Positions 7,738-17,158 of a DNA stretch of 64,000 nt are shown here, piece by piece. The position numbers and the translations under genes are program-made. This stretch comes from Chryseobacterium sp. JV274 (GTDB lineage: Bacteria; Bacteroidota; Bacteroidia; Flavobacteriales; Weeksellaceae). The number at the start of each line of letters is the position of its first letter. The stretch's first letter is position 1. The stretch covers positions 2,108,001-2,172,000 of the forward strand of contig NZ_LR824569.1 of NCBI RefSeq assembly GCF_903969135.1, given 5' to 3'. A model generated the notes under the pieces. It was not told the DNA's origin, did not search any database, and was given only the letters and a program-made list of their open reading frames with translations.

Positions 7738-9159
7738 TTATTTTATAAAATTGTACACACTGAACATCTGAACGTCTTTACTACTCTTTTGAAGGAACAT
7801 CATTTTGTTTACATTCGGAACGTACTGAATCATATTTCCATCTGCAAAACCATAGTTCTGGAAGAAATTTCGTCCTTTATAATCAAGGCTTACTTCCTGA
7901 GGTTTCAGATTGGCAAAATCAAAAACTTTCATAGAAAATCCTGTGTTTCCGAATGCTCCTTTAGGATAGAAAGCAGAAATATAAAGTTTGTCTCCGGCTT
8001 CAACGAGATGAATTCTTTTTCCTGTAGAAGTTCCTGCTGCAACAAATTGCTTTACTTCCCCTTCTTTATTAAATTTGATCAGCATTCCGGCATCCAGAGA
8101 ATATACAGGATCAGGGAAACGATTCATTGTTGTAGGCATTGGTCTTGTCACAGTCTCCTGCTGAACAGCCATTAAAGTTTCATCCCCTTTCACAATGGTT
8201 TTGATGACCTTTACATCGTTCATGTCTTTACTTCCTGCTAAATTGGTATTGCTGATGACCGCTTTTCCAGATTTCATATCATAGTACATTACCGTTCCAA
8301 AAGTACTTGCGCCAATAGTAACCGCTGCATTTTTCCTTCCAAAAGTTACCAGATAGTCATTATCGTTTTTACTGAATGCATATAGTTTCTCAGGGATATA
8401 TTTATCATCAAATGGAAGGTCTTTATCTTCAGTGTTGGAAACCAGTTCCAGCTTATAAGATTCCTTCCAACCTGCAGCTTTACGCAGTACAACGATTTTC
8501 GCTGAGTTGGTCAATGTAAAAGATTTTTCAACATAATCATTACTCAATGTAATTTCTTTGTTCCAAACCGGAGAAAGGGTTCTCAGATCCATTACCAGAA
8601 CATCGTTCACATTATCCGTTTTTTTGTTGGCAAACCGGTCATTGAAGATGGCTGCATATTTCCCGTTTTCTGAGAAAAGTACGTAAGTAGTTCCTGATCT
8701 ATTGGTAGATTCAATACTGTATTTTGCAATACTCTTTGTTGTAAAAGTACCTTCTTTTCTGCTGAAAACATGCTGAAAGACTTCTTTTCTGTTTTCTTTT
8801 CCAAAATACTCTTCTGTAAATGCTATAAACTTATCATCATCTATCTGCTGTGATCCCAAATAATTGTGAAGTACTCCATTCGTTTTGTTGGCGTAATCTT
8901 TCACATAAGTATCTACAAGACTTCCGTTCTGATCCAGTTTTCTCATCAGTAATTTCTTGTGGGGAAAAACATTTCTCATCAGCCCGTCGATATTGATTGC
9001 GCTGAACATATAAGAATTGTAATCATCTGCCAACACCAGTTTATCATCCGTTTCAAGATTGGCATCCACTGTAAATTTTGTTCCTTCAGTCACTTTCGTC
9101 TGTGCATAAGCGTACACAGAAGCTGTAATTAATGCCGAAGCAATAATCTGTTTAATCAT
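7738..9159 (-). CDS. Exported protein of unknown function, probable beta-propeller
   Basis: A 473-residue protein with a clear signal peptide (MIKQIIASALITASVYAYAQ). I do not recognise the family. The mature part alternates hydrophobic strands and turns with repeated blocks such as YVLFSENGKYAAIFND, NDVLVMDLRTLSPVWN and TVMYYDMKSGKAVI. These look like WD40/YVTN-type propeller blades: residues that read a state, then a short summary strand. There is no lipobox and no T9SS tail, so it is probably periplasmic. It starts 10 nt after the stop of the gene at 9170, so the two form an operon. Confidence 0.6.
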   Translation of the reverse strand: MIKQIIASALITASVYAYAQTKVTEGTKFTVDANLETDDKLVLADDYNSYMFSAINIDGLMRNVFPHKKLLMRKLDQNGSLVDTYVKDYANKTNGVLHNYLGSQQIDDDKFIAFTEEYFGKENRKEVFQHVFSRKEGTFTTKSIAKYSIESTNRSGTTYVLFSENGKYAAIFNDRFANKKTDNVNDVLVMDLRTLSPVWNKEITLSNDYVEKSFTLTNSAKIVVLRKAAGWKESYKLELVSNTEDKDLPFDDKYIPEKLYAFSKNDNDYLVTFGRKNAAVTIGASTFGTVMYYDMKSGKAVISNTNLAGSKDMNDVKVIKTIVKGDETLMAVQQETVTRPMPTTMNRFPDPVYSLDAGMLIKFNKEGEVKQFVAAGTSTGKRIHLVEAGDKLYISAFYPKGAFGNTGFSMKVFDFANLKPQEVSLDYKGRNFFQNYGFADGNMIQYVPNVNKMMFLQKSSKDVQMFSVYNFIK

Positions 9160-9169
9160 ATAGTTTTCG

Positions 9170-10354
9170 TTAGTTATTATAAATTTTTTCTTCTAATCTT
9201 TTCAGTTCAAGATTAGCGTCGTAGGATAGTTTAATATCTACTAAATGTTCCTGTAACTCATTTAAATATTTCTCTGCTTCCTGATAGTTTCCTAAAGCGA
9301 TATTCAATCTGATCAGGTTAAAATAAAGATACTCCCCGATTTTTTGGTTATAAAGCGCTTTCTTATCATTGTAATTCACTTTCGTCAGACTGCTTTTCCA
9401 AAGATCAATTCCTTTCTGCATATTTTCCATCGCTATTTTGTTTGGAGCATACTCTGACTTTGCCTGAAGTTTTTTCAGATTGGTTGTCACGTAGATGTAG
9501 GCTTTTTCCAAATCGTCATACTCTCCTTTGTTCTTTACAGTGGCCAGGGTCACCGTAGAATTGATGGTCTGATACCCAAAATTTTCATTGATAATATTCC
9601 TTGTACGGTCTATCGTTCTCTGAAGATATCTTTTTTCCTGAGCATTCAGATTAATTTCGTTGGTTGGAACACTTGCTATTTCCGAAAAATCGGAGAAATA
9701 GGTCTTATCCAGTTTTACAGCTCCATCTTGTTTTGCGATAATCCTTGTAGGCTGATTGGCAAAAGTTTTCCCTTGATTGTCCTGAAAGTTTGTTCGTTCC
9801 ATTTCAATCACAATGTCAAGATAGTTTCCTCCTTTTGAAAAACCTGTTACATCCATTTGGGAAGCCAGAATCTTATTATCTACAATTAAAGCGTCTCTCA
9901 GGTCTGGCTGCTGATACACCGGAACCGGAGGAATATTAAGGATAGGTCTTGAAGGTAATCTCAGTGTAGGAGCTCCGTTAGTTGCCGCAATTTTTTCAAC
10001 CGCTGATAGTTTGCTGTATTCTGCAGATTCAAGTTTGTACTTTTCCTGAAGTTTTTTTACTTCAGCATCATAATCCTTTAATCTTTCTCCGTGTTCGTAC
10101 TTGGCATTTTCAACGTTTGCCTGATAATTATCTACCTTTTTCTGATGATCTTCTTTTGAAAGTCTTACAACATCATCTTTAGTAATATTATAAGGAGATT
10201 TTACCGTAATCGTATAGTTTCTGCTGGAAAGATCTGTAGGAAAAACCGGTTCTTTCAAAAGCTGAAAACTGATTGTTTCTTTATCAATTCGTTGAGCCTG
10301 CGAAAATTCGGAATAAAATAATGGTATTAAAAAAAGTAGTTTAAATTTATTCAT
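9170..10354 (-). CDS. Exported coiled-coil/TPR-like protein of unknown function
   Basis: A 394-residue protein with a signal peptide (MNKFKLLFLIPLFYSEFSQAQ). I do not recognise the family. After a short beta region it has a charged coiled-coil stretch around residues 70-115 (KVDNYQANVENAKYEHGERL, then KKLQEKYKLESAEYSKLSAV) followed by a Pro-rich segment (PSRPILNIPPVPVYQQP). The C-terminal third is helical with TPR-like spacing (YLYFNLIRLNIALGNYQEAE, then KYLNELQEHLVDI). It is first in a leftward operon with the exported protein at 7738. The pair probably act together in the periplasm. Confidence 0.6.
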   Translation of the reverse strand: MNKFKLLFLIPLFYSEFSQAQRIDKETISFQLLKEPVFPTDLSSRNYTITVKSPYNITKDDVVRLSKEDHQKKVDNYQANVENAKYEHGERLKDYDAEVKKLQEKYKLESAEYSKLSAVEKIAATNGAPTLRLPSRPILNIPPVPVYQQPDLRDALIVDNKILASQMDVTGFSKGGNYLDIVIEMERTNFQDNQGKTFANQPTRIIAKQDGAVKLDKTYFSDFSEIASVPTNEINLNAQEKRYLQRTIDRTRNIINENFGYQTINSTVTLATVKNKGEYDDLEKAYIYVTTNLKKLQAKSEYAPNKIAMENMQKGIDLWKSSLTKVNYNDKKALYNQKIGEYLYFNLIRLNIALGNYQEAEKYLNELQEHLVDIKLSYDANLELKRLEEKIYNN

Positions 10355-10374
10355 GGATGTTATAGTTTTCGATG

Positions 10375-10382
10375 CAAATGTA
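10375..10382 (-). promoter_or_regulatory. -7 element for the 9170-10354 gene
   Basis: On the minus strand this reads TACATTTG, an exact TAnnTTTG match about 20 nt before the ATG at 10354. No well-spaced TTG is present. Confidence 0.45.
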
Positions 10383-10441
10383 TAATAATTTCATCAACAT
10401 TTTTTAAGAATAAATTGTCCAGTTATTATGAAATAGATCAT

Positions 10442-10471
10442 AAAAAAGGCAGCCACATCAATGCAACTGCC
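10442..10471 (-). terminator. Terminator of the fibronectin-domain T9SS gene
   Basis: A 10-bp stem (10448-10457 with 10462-10471) including three G-U pairs, with loop TCAA, is followed on the minus strand by six T. Confidence 0.75.
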
Positions 10472-10497
10472 TACAGAAATTATTAACTCAAAAAATT

Positions 10498-13089
10498 TTA
10501 TTTTTTAATTGCCTTTACTGTTGATTTTGAACCATCTTTAAAGTTCATTGTCACTAAGTAAAGACCGGTATTCAACTCACCTAACTGAAGTTCTGTAGTT
10601 GGATTGTCAATAGTTTTCACTACTCTTCCTGCTACATCTGTAACCGTTACAGATTTAACATTTTTGATATCAGCAACATGCAGAACATCTTTGAAAGGGT
10701 TAGGATATACATTCACTTCTTTTTTCTTAACAGATGTTTCAGCAGTAGCTAAATTAGACTGTGTAAGAGAGAAATCATCAAATCCCATATAGTACGGATC
10801 TGTTGTTGTATTCAAAGCTTTAATTCCAAATGAATAGTCACCAGTAGCCGTTGGGATATAGGTAACGGTAACTTTAGTATAATTAGCACTATTACCTCCC
10901 CCTGCAGCTGTTTGATCAGCCGTAATAAATGTTGATAAGCTAGTTGCTCCAGTCGCTGTTTGTCCGTTGTTTACCAATACTTCATTCTGCCAACCTGAAT
11001 AGCCATCTCCTACCCAGTAGAATGTAAAATCATACGAACTTCCTGCAGTTAAAGTAAATGTAGGTGTCCATAAATAAGCAGCATTGCTATATGGATAATA
11101 GATCGTTACATAATTCGGAGCAGATTTAGGATCATTATAAGCCTGCTGAGAAGCATTTGCTGAGGTAAAGTTATAAGTAGATGAACTTCCTCCCGGAGTT
11201 TGTGTCCAGCAGTTCGGAATGATTGCAGAACCTATAGTTGCCATTGCATCAAAATTTTCACTCCAAGGCAGTGTAGTTATTGGTACACAAAGAGTTGTAA
11301 ATGATGTAGAAGTACTCCAGATACTCTTATCAGATGCACTACAGCTGGATCTTACCCATGCATAATATGTTGTAGAGGGCTGCAGTCCGCTTAACGGTGC
11401 AGAAGCTGTTGTAGAAGTTACAGAGTTTGTAGCATTTAAAACAGTAGATACATCCGGCGCAGTGCTGTTTGTGCTGTAATAAACTTCGTATCCGCCTGCA
11501 GGAACTGGAGATGGTTCCGTCCAACCGATCGTTGCTGTGTTCGCTGCTACATTTGATGATGTAACTGCAGTTGGTTCAAAACAAGAAGGAATATTCTGAA
11601 CGGTAATATTATCAATATAAATAGAACGTGAAGAACCTCCTAAACCATGTTTAAATGCTAATTGTAAATCAGAACCTACAGGTATGTTAACCGTATATTG
11701 TGTATGAGTAGTTGTCAAAGCAATAGGAGAACCTATTTGTGTAAAGGAAGCAGGATCCGTAGGGTTTGATAATGTTCCTACTAATAATGTATAATTGTTT
11801 CCTCCGGCTTTTGCATAGAATCTTACACGTTTAGTACCATCTGAAAGGTTTACAGTTGGAGGCGCAACCAGCATTTGACTACCAGTAGTAGCACTTGAAT
11901 TAGTCATGTAATATGCATTGGGTGCTGAATAGTTATTTGATGTCGTTACATATCCATACCCTGCAAATGATGCACTTTCAAGATATGCCCAACAGCTTGG
12001 CGCATTCGTATTAGTGCTGGAGCCTGTACTTGTTGTATCAAAGTTCTCTGTATAGGGAACCGTAAAAGTAGAACAAGCTGTTTTAAATGTTCCAACAAAA
12101 GACCATACACTTTGGCTTGTTGCAGTATTACAGTTGCTTCTTACCCAATAATAATACGTTGTATTTGAATTAAGACCACCAATAGTTGTGCTTGTACCTG
12201 TTACCCCCGGATAAGTAGGCGTTACTGAACCCGCAGGTGTTGTGTTTGAAGTACTGTGGTATACATCATAACTGGCAGCATTGCCCGTCCATGAAACTAA
12301 AGCAGAATTAGCTGTTATTCCAGAAACCGCCTGTAATACGGGAGGTGCACAGTCTGAATAGACATCTGCTGAAAAAGCAAAGATATTCGGTAAACCTGAA
12401 CCAGTGGTTTTGGTAACCGTTACACTTTGTATTGGTTTTGCCTGATTCGCGGCATCTATTGCCAGTTCAATCTGATATAATCTTGGGTTCGTTCCGCCCT
12501 CAGGAGAAGGAACATCATCACCAGCTGCAGGAGTAGCTCCTGGCTTTTTAACCCTTCCTATCCCCTGGATGGCAAAATTAGATCCATTATACCAGTCTGC
12601 AAGACTGATACTTGAAAATGTCTGCGAACTGCCATCTGTAAAATTTACCACTGCACTTACTGTAGAAGTACCACTTCCGCTTACAGCAAGCATATACAGT
12701 TTGGTAACGGGTTTGGCGGTTGTAAATGCCAAGGTCCCGTTATCATTTACAGCAGCCAATCTCAAAGAATTGTTAACATTCAAATCTGCTAACTGAAACT
12801 TCAATCCGGGAGTTGCCGCCACTACAGAATTAACAGTTCCGTCAACAGGAATACCATACGTAATAGCAGCACTTGTGGATGTCAGCTGAAAATCTTTAGC
12901 TACAAAAGCGTAAGAAACTCCGTCTACGTCATTATTTGTAGTAATTGTTGAAGAACCTATACCGTTTGCAATTACATCAGCTGTTAAGCCTGAAGCAATC
13001 GGCATGGTTTGATAATTTTGAGCCATTAGTACACTGGCTGAGAAGAGAGCGATAGCAGGTACCACTCTAGAAAATAAATTTATTGCCAT
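10498..13089 (-). CDS. T9SS cargo with fibronectin type III and MAM-like modules
   Basis: An 863-residue secreted protein from the ATG at 13089. The longer frame to 13128 adds a segment that would put residues before the signal peptide, so I prefer MAINLFSRVVPAIALFSASV as the start. Domains in order: an N-terminal region of about 220 residues without a known family; a fibronectin type III domain (near 245-335, VLQAVSGITANSALVSW); a choice-of-anchor-J/MAM-like domain (about 340-505, FTVPYTENFD); a second FN3 (about 505-600, VAANTATIGWTEP); a second MAM-like domain (about 605-775, LPWSENFDAM); and a type A sorting domain (VNVYPNPFKDVLHVADIK to the C-terminal KSTVKAIKK). The tail directs export by the type IX system and surface attachment. 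Function is probably adhesion or matrix binding. Confidence 0.85.
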   Translation of the reverse strand: MAINLFSRVVPAIALFSASVLMAQNYQTMPIASGLTADVIANGIGSSTITTNNDVDGVSYAFVAKDFQLTSTSAAITYGIPVDGTVNSVVAATPGLKFQLADLNVNNSLRLAAVNDNGTLAFTTAKPVTKLYMLAVSGSGTSTVSAVVNFTDGSSQTFSSISLADWYNGSNFAIQGIGRVKKPGATPAAGDDVPSPEGGTNPRLYQIELAIDAANQAKPIQSVTVTKTTGSGLPNIFAFSADVYSDCAPPVLQAVSGITANSALVSWTGNAASYDVYHSTSNTTPAGSVTPTYPGVTGTSTTIGGLNSNTTYYYWVRSNCNTATSQSVWSFVGTFKTACSTFTVPYTENFDTTSTGSSTNTNAPSCWAYLESASFAGYGYVTTSNNYSAPNAYYMTNSSATTGSQMLVAPPTVNLSDGTKRVRFYAKAGGNNYTLLVGTLSNPTDPASFTQIGSPIALTTTHTQYTVNIPVGSDLQLAFKHGLGGSSRSIYIDNITVQNIPSCFEPTAVTSSNVAANTATIGWTEPSPVPAGGYEVYYSTNSTAPDVSTVLNATNSVTSTTASAPLSGLQPSTTYYAWVRSSCSASDKSIWSTSTSFTTLCVPITTLPWSENFDAMATIGSAIIPNCWTQTPGGSSSTYNFTSANASQQAYNDPKSAPNYVTIYYPYSNAAYLWTPTFTLTAGSSYDFTFYWVGDGYSGWQNEVLVNNGQTATGATSLSTFITADQTAAGGGNSANYTKVTVTYIPTATGDYSFGIKALNTTTDPYYMGFDDFSLTQSNLATAETSVKKKEVNVYPNPFKDVLHVADIKNVKSVTVTDVAGRVVKTIDNPTTELQLGELNTGLYLVTMNFKDGSKSTVKAIKK

Positions 13090-13287
13090 TTTGATCACAT
13101 TTGAGGCGAAATTTAGTAAAAATAACAATATGAAAATATTATTTTTACTAAAATCTTAAACTTTATTTAAAATACATGAAAAATTAATATTAAACATCAT
13201 TAAAATAAGCAGATTTTAAATACAGTGTGAAACTTAATGAAACACCTTCTTATTGATTCTTAATTTTATTATTGAGAAATTAAATCC

Positions 13288-13295
13288 TATTTTTG
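13288..13295 (+). promoter_or_regulatory. -7 element of the aminotransferase gene
   Basis: TATTTTTG matches TAnnTTTG, 20 nt before the ATG at 13316. Confidence 0.5.
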
Positions 13296-13315
13296 TCATA
13301 CAAATTTTTTGAACA

Positions 13316-14521
13316 ATGCCGAATATTTCAAACAGAGCGCTGCATATGCCGCCATCGCCGGTAAGAAAACTGGTTCCCTTTGCATTACAAGCAAAACAGA
13401 AAGGAATAAAAGTATACCACCTTAATATTGGACAGCCTGATATTGAAACTCCGGAAACAGCTTTAAATGCTTTAAAAAACATCGATTTAAAAGTATTGGA
13501 ATATGCACTTTCTGAAGGAAATATAGAATACAGAAAAGCCCTTACAGAATATTATCATTCATTAGGTTTTTCAGATCTTACCCCTGATAATTTCATTGTT
13601 ACCAATGGAGGTTCTGAAGCCCTGAACTTTGCTATTTCTACTTTATGTGACGAAGGTGATGAAGTGATTATTCCTGAGCCTTACTATGCCAACTACAATG
13701 GTTTCACCAGCACATTTGATGTGAATGTAGTAGCGGTATCTTCTACTATTGATACTGGTTTTGCTCTGCCTCCTATTGAAGAATTCGAGAAAAAAATCAC
13801 AGAAAAAACAAGAGCAATCATTATCTGTAACCCAGGAAACCCTACCGGATATCTGTATACCCGTGAGGAGCTTCAGCAGCTTGCAGACATTGCTTTGAAA
13901 TATGATATCGTAATCATTTCTGATGAAGTATACAGAGAATATGTATATGACGGAAAACAGCAGATCTCAATGTTTGATTTCCCTGAACTGAGTGAAAACT
14001 GTATCATCATAGATTCAGAATCCAAGCGTTATTCTATGTGTGGAGTAAGAATCGGATGTATGGTTACCCGTTCCAACAAAATCCGTAATGCTGCCATGCT
14101 TTTTGCACAGGCGAGATTGAGCCCGGTTCTTTTAGGACAGATTGCAGCAACAGCAGCACACCAGAATGATGGGGCTTACATCAGAGCAGTAAGAGAAGAA
14201 TATACCCACAGAAGAAATGTATTGGTAGATCTTTTAAATGCTATTCCTGGAGTTATCTGCCCAAAACCAAGAGGAGCTTTCTACTGTGTTGCTGAACTTC
14301 CGGTAGATGATACTGAAAAATTTGCACAGTGGCTGCTTGAAAAATATGCTCTTAACAACGAAACCATCATGGTAGCTCCTGCAGGAGGATTCTACAGTGA
14401 TCCGGAATTAGGAAAGAAACAGGTAAGAATTGCCTACGTTCTGAAAGAAGAAGATTTAAAAAGAAGTGCTGAAATTCTTAAAGAAGCTTTAAAGAAGTAC
14501 AGAGAAGAATTCAGTCTGTAA
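13316..14521 (+). CDS. PLP-dependent class I/II aminotransferase
   Basis: A 401-residue fold-type I aminotransferase. Visible motifs are NGGSEALNFA (phosphate-binding region, near residue 98), NPGNPTG (172-178), D203 in ISDEVYREYVYDG (contacts the pyridine nitrogen), and the Schiff-base lysine K237 in SESKRYSMCGVRIGC. Length and motifs match the aspartate/aromatic aminotransferase group. The substrate is not clear from sequence; the family transfers amino groups between an amino acid and a 2-oxo acid. It heads a probable operon with a small lipoprotein gene (10 nt gap) and murB. It does not carry the 13316-upstream repeat or leader structures seen elsewhere. Confidence 0.9.
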   Translation: MPNISNRALHMPPSPVRKLVPFALQAKQKGIKVYHLNIGQPDIETPETALNALKNIDLKVLEYALSEGNIEYRKALTEYYHSLGFSDLTPDNFIVTNGGSEALNFAISTLCDEGDEVIIPEPYYANYNGFTSTFDVNVVAVSSTIDTGFALPPIEEFEKKITEKTRAIIICNPGNPTGYLYTREELQQLADIALKYDIVIISDEVYREYVYDGKQQISMFDFPELSENCIIIDSESKRYSMCGVRIGCMVTRSNKIRNAAMLFAQARLSPVLLGQIAATAAHQNDGAYIRAVREEYTHRRNVLVDLLNAIPGVICPKPRGAFYCVAELPVDDTEKFAQWLLEKYALNNETIMVAPAGGFYSDPELGKKQVRIAYVLKEEDLKRSAEILKEALKKYREEFSL

Positions 14522-14531
14522 AATATATCCT

Positions 14532-15017
14532 ATGCCGACAACAAAAAAACTCTATCTGAAAATACTGTTTTCGATTCTTTTGCTGTCGGCATTTTTTTCC
14601 TGTGATTCCAAAAAAACGGAACAGACTATTTCTCACAAAAATCCGCACGAGATTACTTTCATCAGTGTATCCGAAATCGGAGGACATCTTGGAAATTACA
14701 GAATTATTAAAGTCACAAAAGATTCCGTTTTTGCAGAAAAAGGAATGACAGCCACTCAAACTCATACAAAATGGGGGTCTGCCATCAATTCCAGCACATG
14801 GAAACAGCTTATCTCATCGGTAAGGATTGTAGATCTTGATCATATAAAAAGTTCTCCCAGCCAGCAATCGGCAGACGGAACAGATGAAACTTTCCAGATC
14901 CGGACTCCGAAAAAATCACACATCTATGTGAATGCTTATGTGGATACTTTACATTACAAGCAGCTACAACAACTTAAAGAACAACTAGACAAAATTCTTC
15001 CCCAAGAATACAAATAA
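14532..15017 (+). CDS. Small lipoprotein of unknown function
   Basis: A 161-residue protein with a lipoprotein signal: basic start (MPTTKKLYLK), hydrophobic core, and a Cys in AFFSCDSKK. The mature part has no family I recognise. It includes HEITFISVSEIGGHLGNYRI and a stretch around WGSAINSSTWKQLISSVRIV. It sits between an aminotransferase gene (10 nt upstream) and murB (3 nt downstream). Tight spacing implies joint transcription, not a shared pathway. Confidence 0.7.
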   Translation: MPTTKKLYLKILFSILLLSAFFSCDSKKTEQTISHKNPHEITFISVSEIGGHLGNYRIIKVTKDSVFAEKGMTATQTHTKWGSAINSSTWKQLISSVRIVDLDHIKSSPSQQSADGTDETFQIRTPKKSHIYVNAYVDTLHYKQLQQLKEQLDKILPQEYK

Positions 15018-15020
15018 AAC

Positions 15021-16034
15021 ATGCAGGAAAATTTTTCATTAAAACCTTATAACACATTCGGTGTTGAAGCCAAAGCCCGCTATTTTACAGAGGTCAATAC
15101 AATTGATGAATTAAAAGAGGCCCTTATTTTCTCGGAAACCCAATCTCTTCAGCTTCTGTTTTTGGGAGGAGGAAGTAACATTCTTCTTACCAAAGATTTT
15201 GATGGTCTGGCTATCAGACTTAATTTAAAAGGAATTACCGAAGAGAATGTCAATGAAAATGAAGCACTGGTAACCGCAAAAGCAGGTGAAAACTGGCATG
15301 AATTTGTGATGTACTGCCTGCAAAAGAATTTTGGCGGGCTGGAAAACCTTTCTTTAATTCCCGGAAATGTAGGAACTTCTCCGATGCAGAATATCGGGGC
15401 TTATGGGACAGAAATCAAAGATATTTTTGTCAGCTGCAAAGTCTTGGATCTGGAAAATCTTGAACTTACAACATTCAACCTTGAACAGTGCAGGTTCGGT
15501 TACAGAGACTCTATTTTCAAACAGGAAGGAAAAGGCAGATATGTTATTCTGGAAGTCACTTTTAAACTTACCCGGAAAGACCATTCTATCAAAACAGAAT
15601 ATGGTGCTATCAAATCTGAACTGGAAAATCTCGGCATTGAAAATCCTACCATTCAGGATATTTCCAGAGCAGTAATCAATATAAGACAAAGCAAACTGCC
15701 GAATCCTAAAGAAATCGGAAATGCCGGAAGCTTTTTCAAAAACCCGACTATTCCTTTAATTCAATTTGAAGATTTAAAACAAAAGTTTGAAAATATTCAA
15801 AGCTACCCTAATGGTGATATGGTGAAGGTTCCTGCAGGATGGCTGATTGAACAATGCGGCTGGAAAGGAAAGCAGATTGGAAATGTAGCTTCACACAAAC
15901 TGCAATCCCTAGTCATCATCAATGCAACAGGAAATGCTACCGGAAAAGAAATTTTTGACTTTTCTACTGAAATTATCAATTCTGTGAAAGAAAAATTCGG
16001 AATAGAGCTTGAACGGGAAGTGAATATTATTTAA
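15021..16034 (+). CDS. murB: UDP-N-acetylenolpyruvoylglucosamine reductase
   Basis: A 337-residue flavoenzyme that reduces UDP-GlcNAc-enolpyruvate with NADPH to UDP-MurNAc in peptidoglycan synthesis. The N-terminus SLKPYNTFGVEAKA is typical of MurB. The FAD-binding part has FLGGGSNILLT and GLENLSLIPGNVGTSPMQNI, then GAYG. The C-terminal substrate domain has NAGSFFKNP with the catalytic serine, and AGWLIEQCGWKGK. Length and the ordering match the type I (E. coli-like) enzyme. It starts 3 nt after the lipoprotein stop, and a terminator follows at 16051. Confidence 0.96.
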   Translation: MQENFSLKPYNTFGVEAKARYFTEVNTIDELKEALIFSETQSLQLLFLGGGSNILLTKDFDGLAIRLNLKGITEENVNENEALVTAKAGENWHEFVMYCLQKNFGGLENLSLIPGNVGTSPMQNIGAYGTEIKDIFVSCKVLDLENLELTTFNLEQCRFGYRDSIFKQEGKGRYVILEVTFKLTRKDHSIKTEYGAIKSELENLGIENPTIQDISRAVINIRQSKLPNPKEIGNAGSFFKNPTIPLIQFEDLKQKFENIQSYPNGDMVKVPAGWLIEQCGWKGKQIGNVASHKLQSLVIINATGNATGKEIFDFSTEIINSVKEKFGIELEREVNII

Positions 16035-16050
16035 TCTAAAAAAAATATAC

Positions 16051-16082
16051 AAGCTGTATTCATGATGAGTACAGCTTTTTTC
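16051..16082 (+). terminator. Terminator after murB
   Basis: An 8-bp stem AAGCTGTA (16051-16058) with TACAGCTT (16070-16077) is followed by a T-run. Confidence 0.8.
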
Positions 16083-16084
16083 TA

Positions 16085-16284
16085 TTTGTTGGAAGGCGCA
16101 GAGTCCTTAATTTATGTTGAACTTTTAAGGCGCAAAGATTTTATCTTCGATAAAATTAAATATCGTATAATCTTTGCTACAGGATTTTATAATATTTACA
16201 TGCTTGCTGAAAATCTTCGGTTTTCCTGCGTCTTAAAAACAGTCTGTTTTTCAAAATCTTTGCGACTTTGCGTTTTCCAACAAA
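16085..16284. repeat. MITE-like element with 21-bp terminal inverted repeats
   Basis: The ends 16085-16105 and 16264-16284 are inverted copies matching at 18 of 21 positions (TTTGTTGGAA...GCA.AGTC). Inside, AAGGCGCAAAGATTTT at 16129 is inverted to a similar motif at 16252-16268. It fills most of the 320-bp gap between murB and proC and has no convincing reading frame. The GCGCAAAG theme recurs in a short fragment near 32396. Confidence 0.7.
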
Positions 16285-16354
16285 ATTAATTCAGAATCAA
16301 TTCACATCCAGTCTCCGGAAAATCATTATTTTAGCTTAAAAATTACAACTCGTG

Positions 16355-17158
16355 ATGAAAATAGCTATTCTTGGAGCCGGAAATATGGGCCTTTCTTTTT
16401 CAAAATCATTTTTGAAATACGAACTGATCAAACCTGAACATCTGCATCTGATTATCAGAAATGAATCTAAAATCTCCAAAATAGCTGAAGAATTCCCCAA
16501 ATCTAAAATTTCCACCTTTGAAGAAGTAAAGGAAATTGATTCTGATTTGATTATCATCGCTGTAAAACCTCAGGATTTTCAATCGGTTGCCCAAAATATT
16601 CAATTTACTTTAAAAGAAAACCAGATGGTATTATCCATCATGGCGGGAATCAATATTGAAAAAATTCAAAAATTACTGAACCATCCGCTTGTTGTAAGAG
16701 CAATGCCGAACTCTCCTACCCTTCTGGGAATGGGAATTACGGGATATACAGCTGCAGAAGGAATTTCTTTCACTCAATTAATAAGTATAGAAAGATTACT
16801 GAACAGCACCGGAAGATCCGTTTATCTGGAAGAAGAAGAACTTTTAGACGGTGTTACAGCACTTTCCGGAAGTGGTCCCGCTTATTTCTATTACATCATT
16901 GATGCCATGATTAAGGCTGGCATTGAAATGGGAATTGAAGAAAATCTCTCTAAGCTTTTTGTAAAGCAGACGATGCTGGGAGCTTATCACCTGATCAATA
17001 ACTCAGAAAAAAATCTTGAAGAACTGATTAACGATGTAGCATCTAAAGGCGGAACTACAGAAGCTGCTTTAAAAACATTTGAAGACAGCAGTTTAAAAGA
17101 AATTCTGAAACAGGGGATTCTGAATGCCGAAAAACGAGCCAAGGAACTTAATAATTAA
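16355..17158 (+). CDS. proC: Pyrroline-5-carboxylate reductase
   Basis: A 267-residue enzyme for the last step of proline synthesis: NAD(P)H reduction of 1-pyrroline-5-carboxylate. A Rossmann glycine motif opens the protein (IAILGAGNMG), VRAMPNSPTLLGMG follows the NAD-binding half, and the C-terminal signature GVTALSGSGPAYFYYIIDAM is followed by ASKGGTTEAAL. The frame could begin at the GTG at 16352, but the ATG directly after it gives the standard start. Its 3' end overlaps the convergent VanZ-like gene by 11 nt. Confidence 0.95.
   Translation: MKIAILGAGNMGLSFSKSFLKYELIKPEHLHLIIRNESKISKIAEEFPKSKISTFEEVKEIDSDLIIIAVKPQDFQSVAQNIQFTLKENQMVLSIMAGINIEKIQKLLNHPLVVRAMPNSPTLLGMGITGYTAAEGISFTQLISIERLLNSTGRSVYLEEEELLDGVTALSGSGPAYFYYIIDAMIKAGIEMGIEENLSKLFVKQTMLGAYHLINNSEKNLEELINDVASKGGTTEAALKTFEDSSLKEILKQGILNAEKRAKELNN

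Noticed and set aside
13090..13128. Extended start for the fibronectin-domain T9SS gene
   Set aside because: The extra 13 residues place a stretch before a standard signal peptide; MAINLF is more normal.
16062..16289. 75-residue open frame after murB
   Set aside because: It spans the terminator and the whole inverted-repeat element, with no conserved motif.
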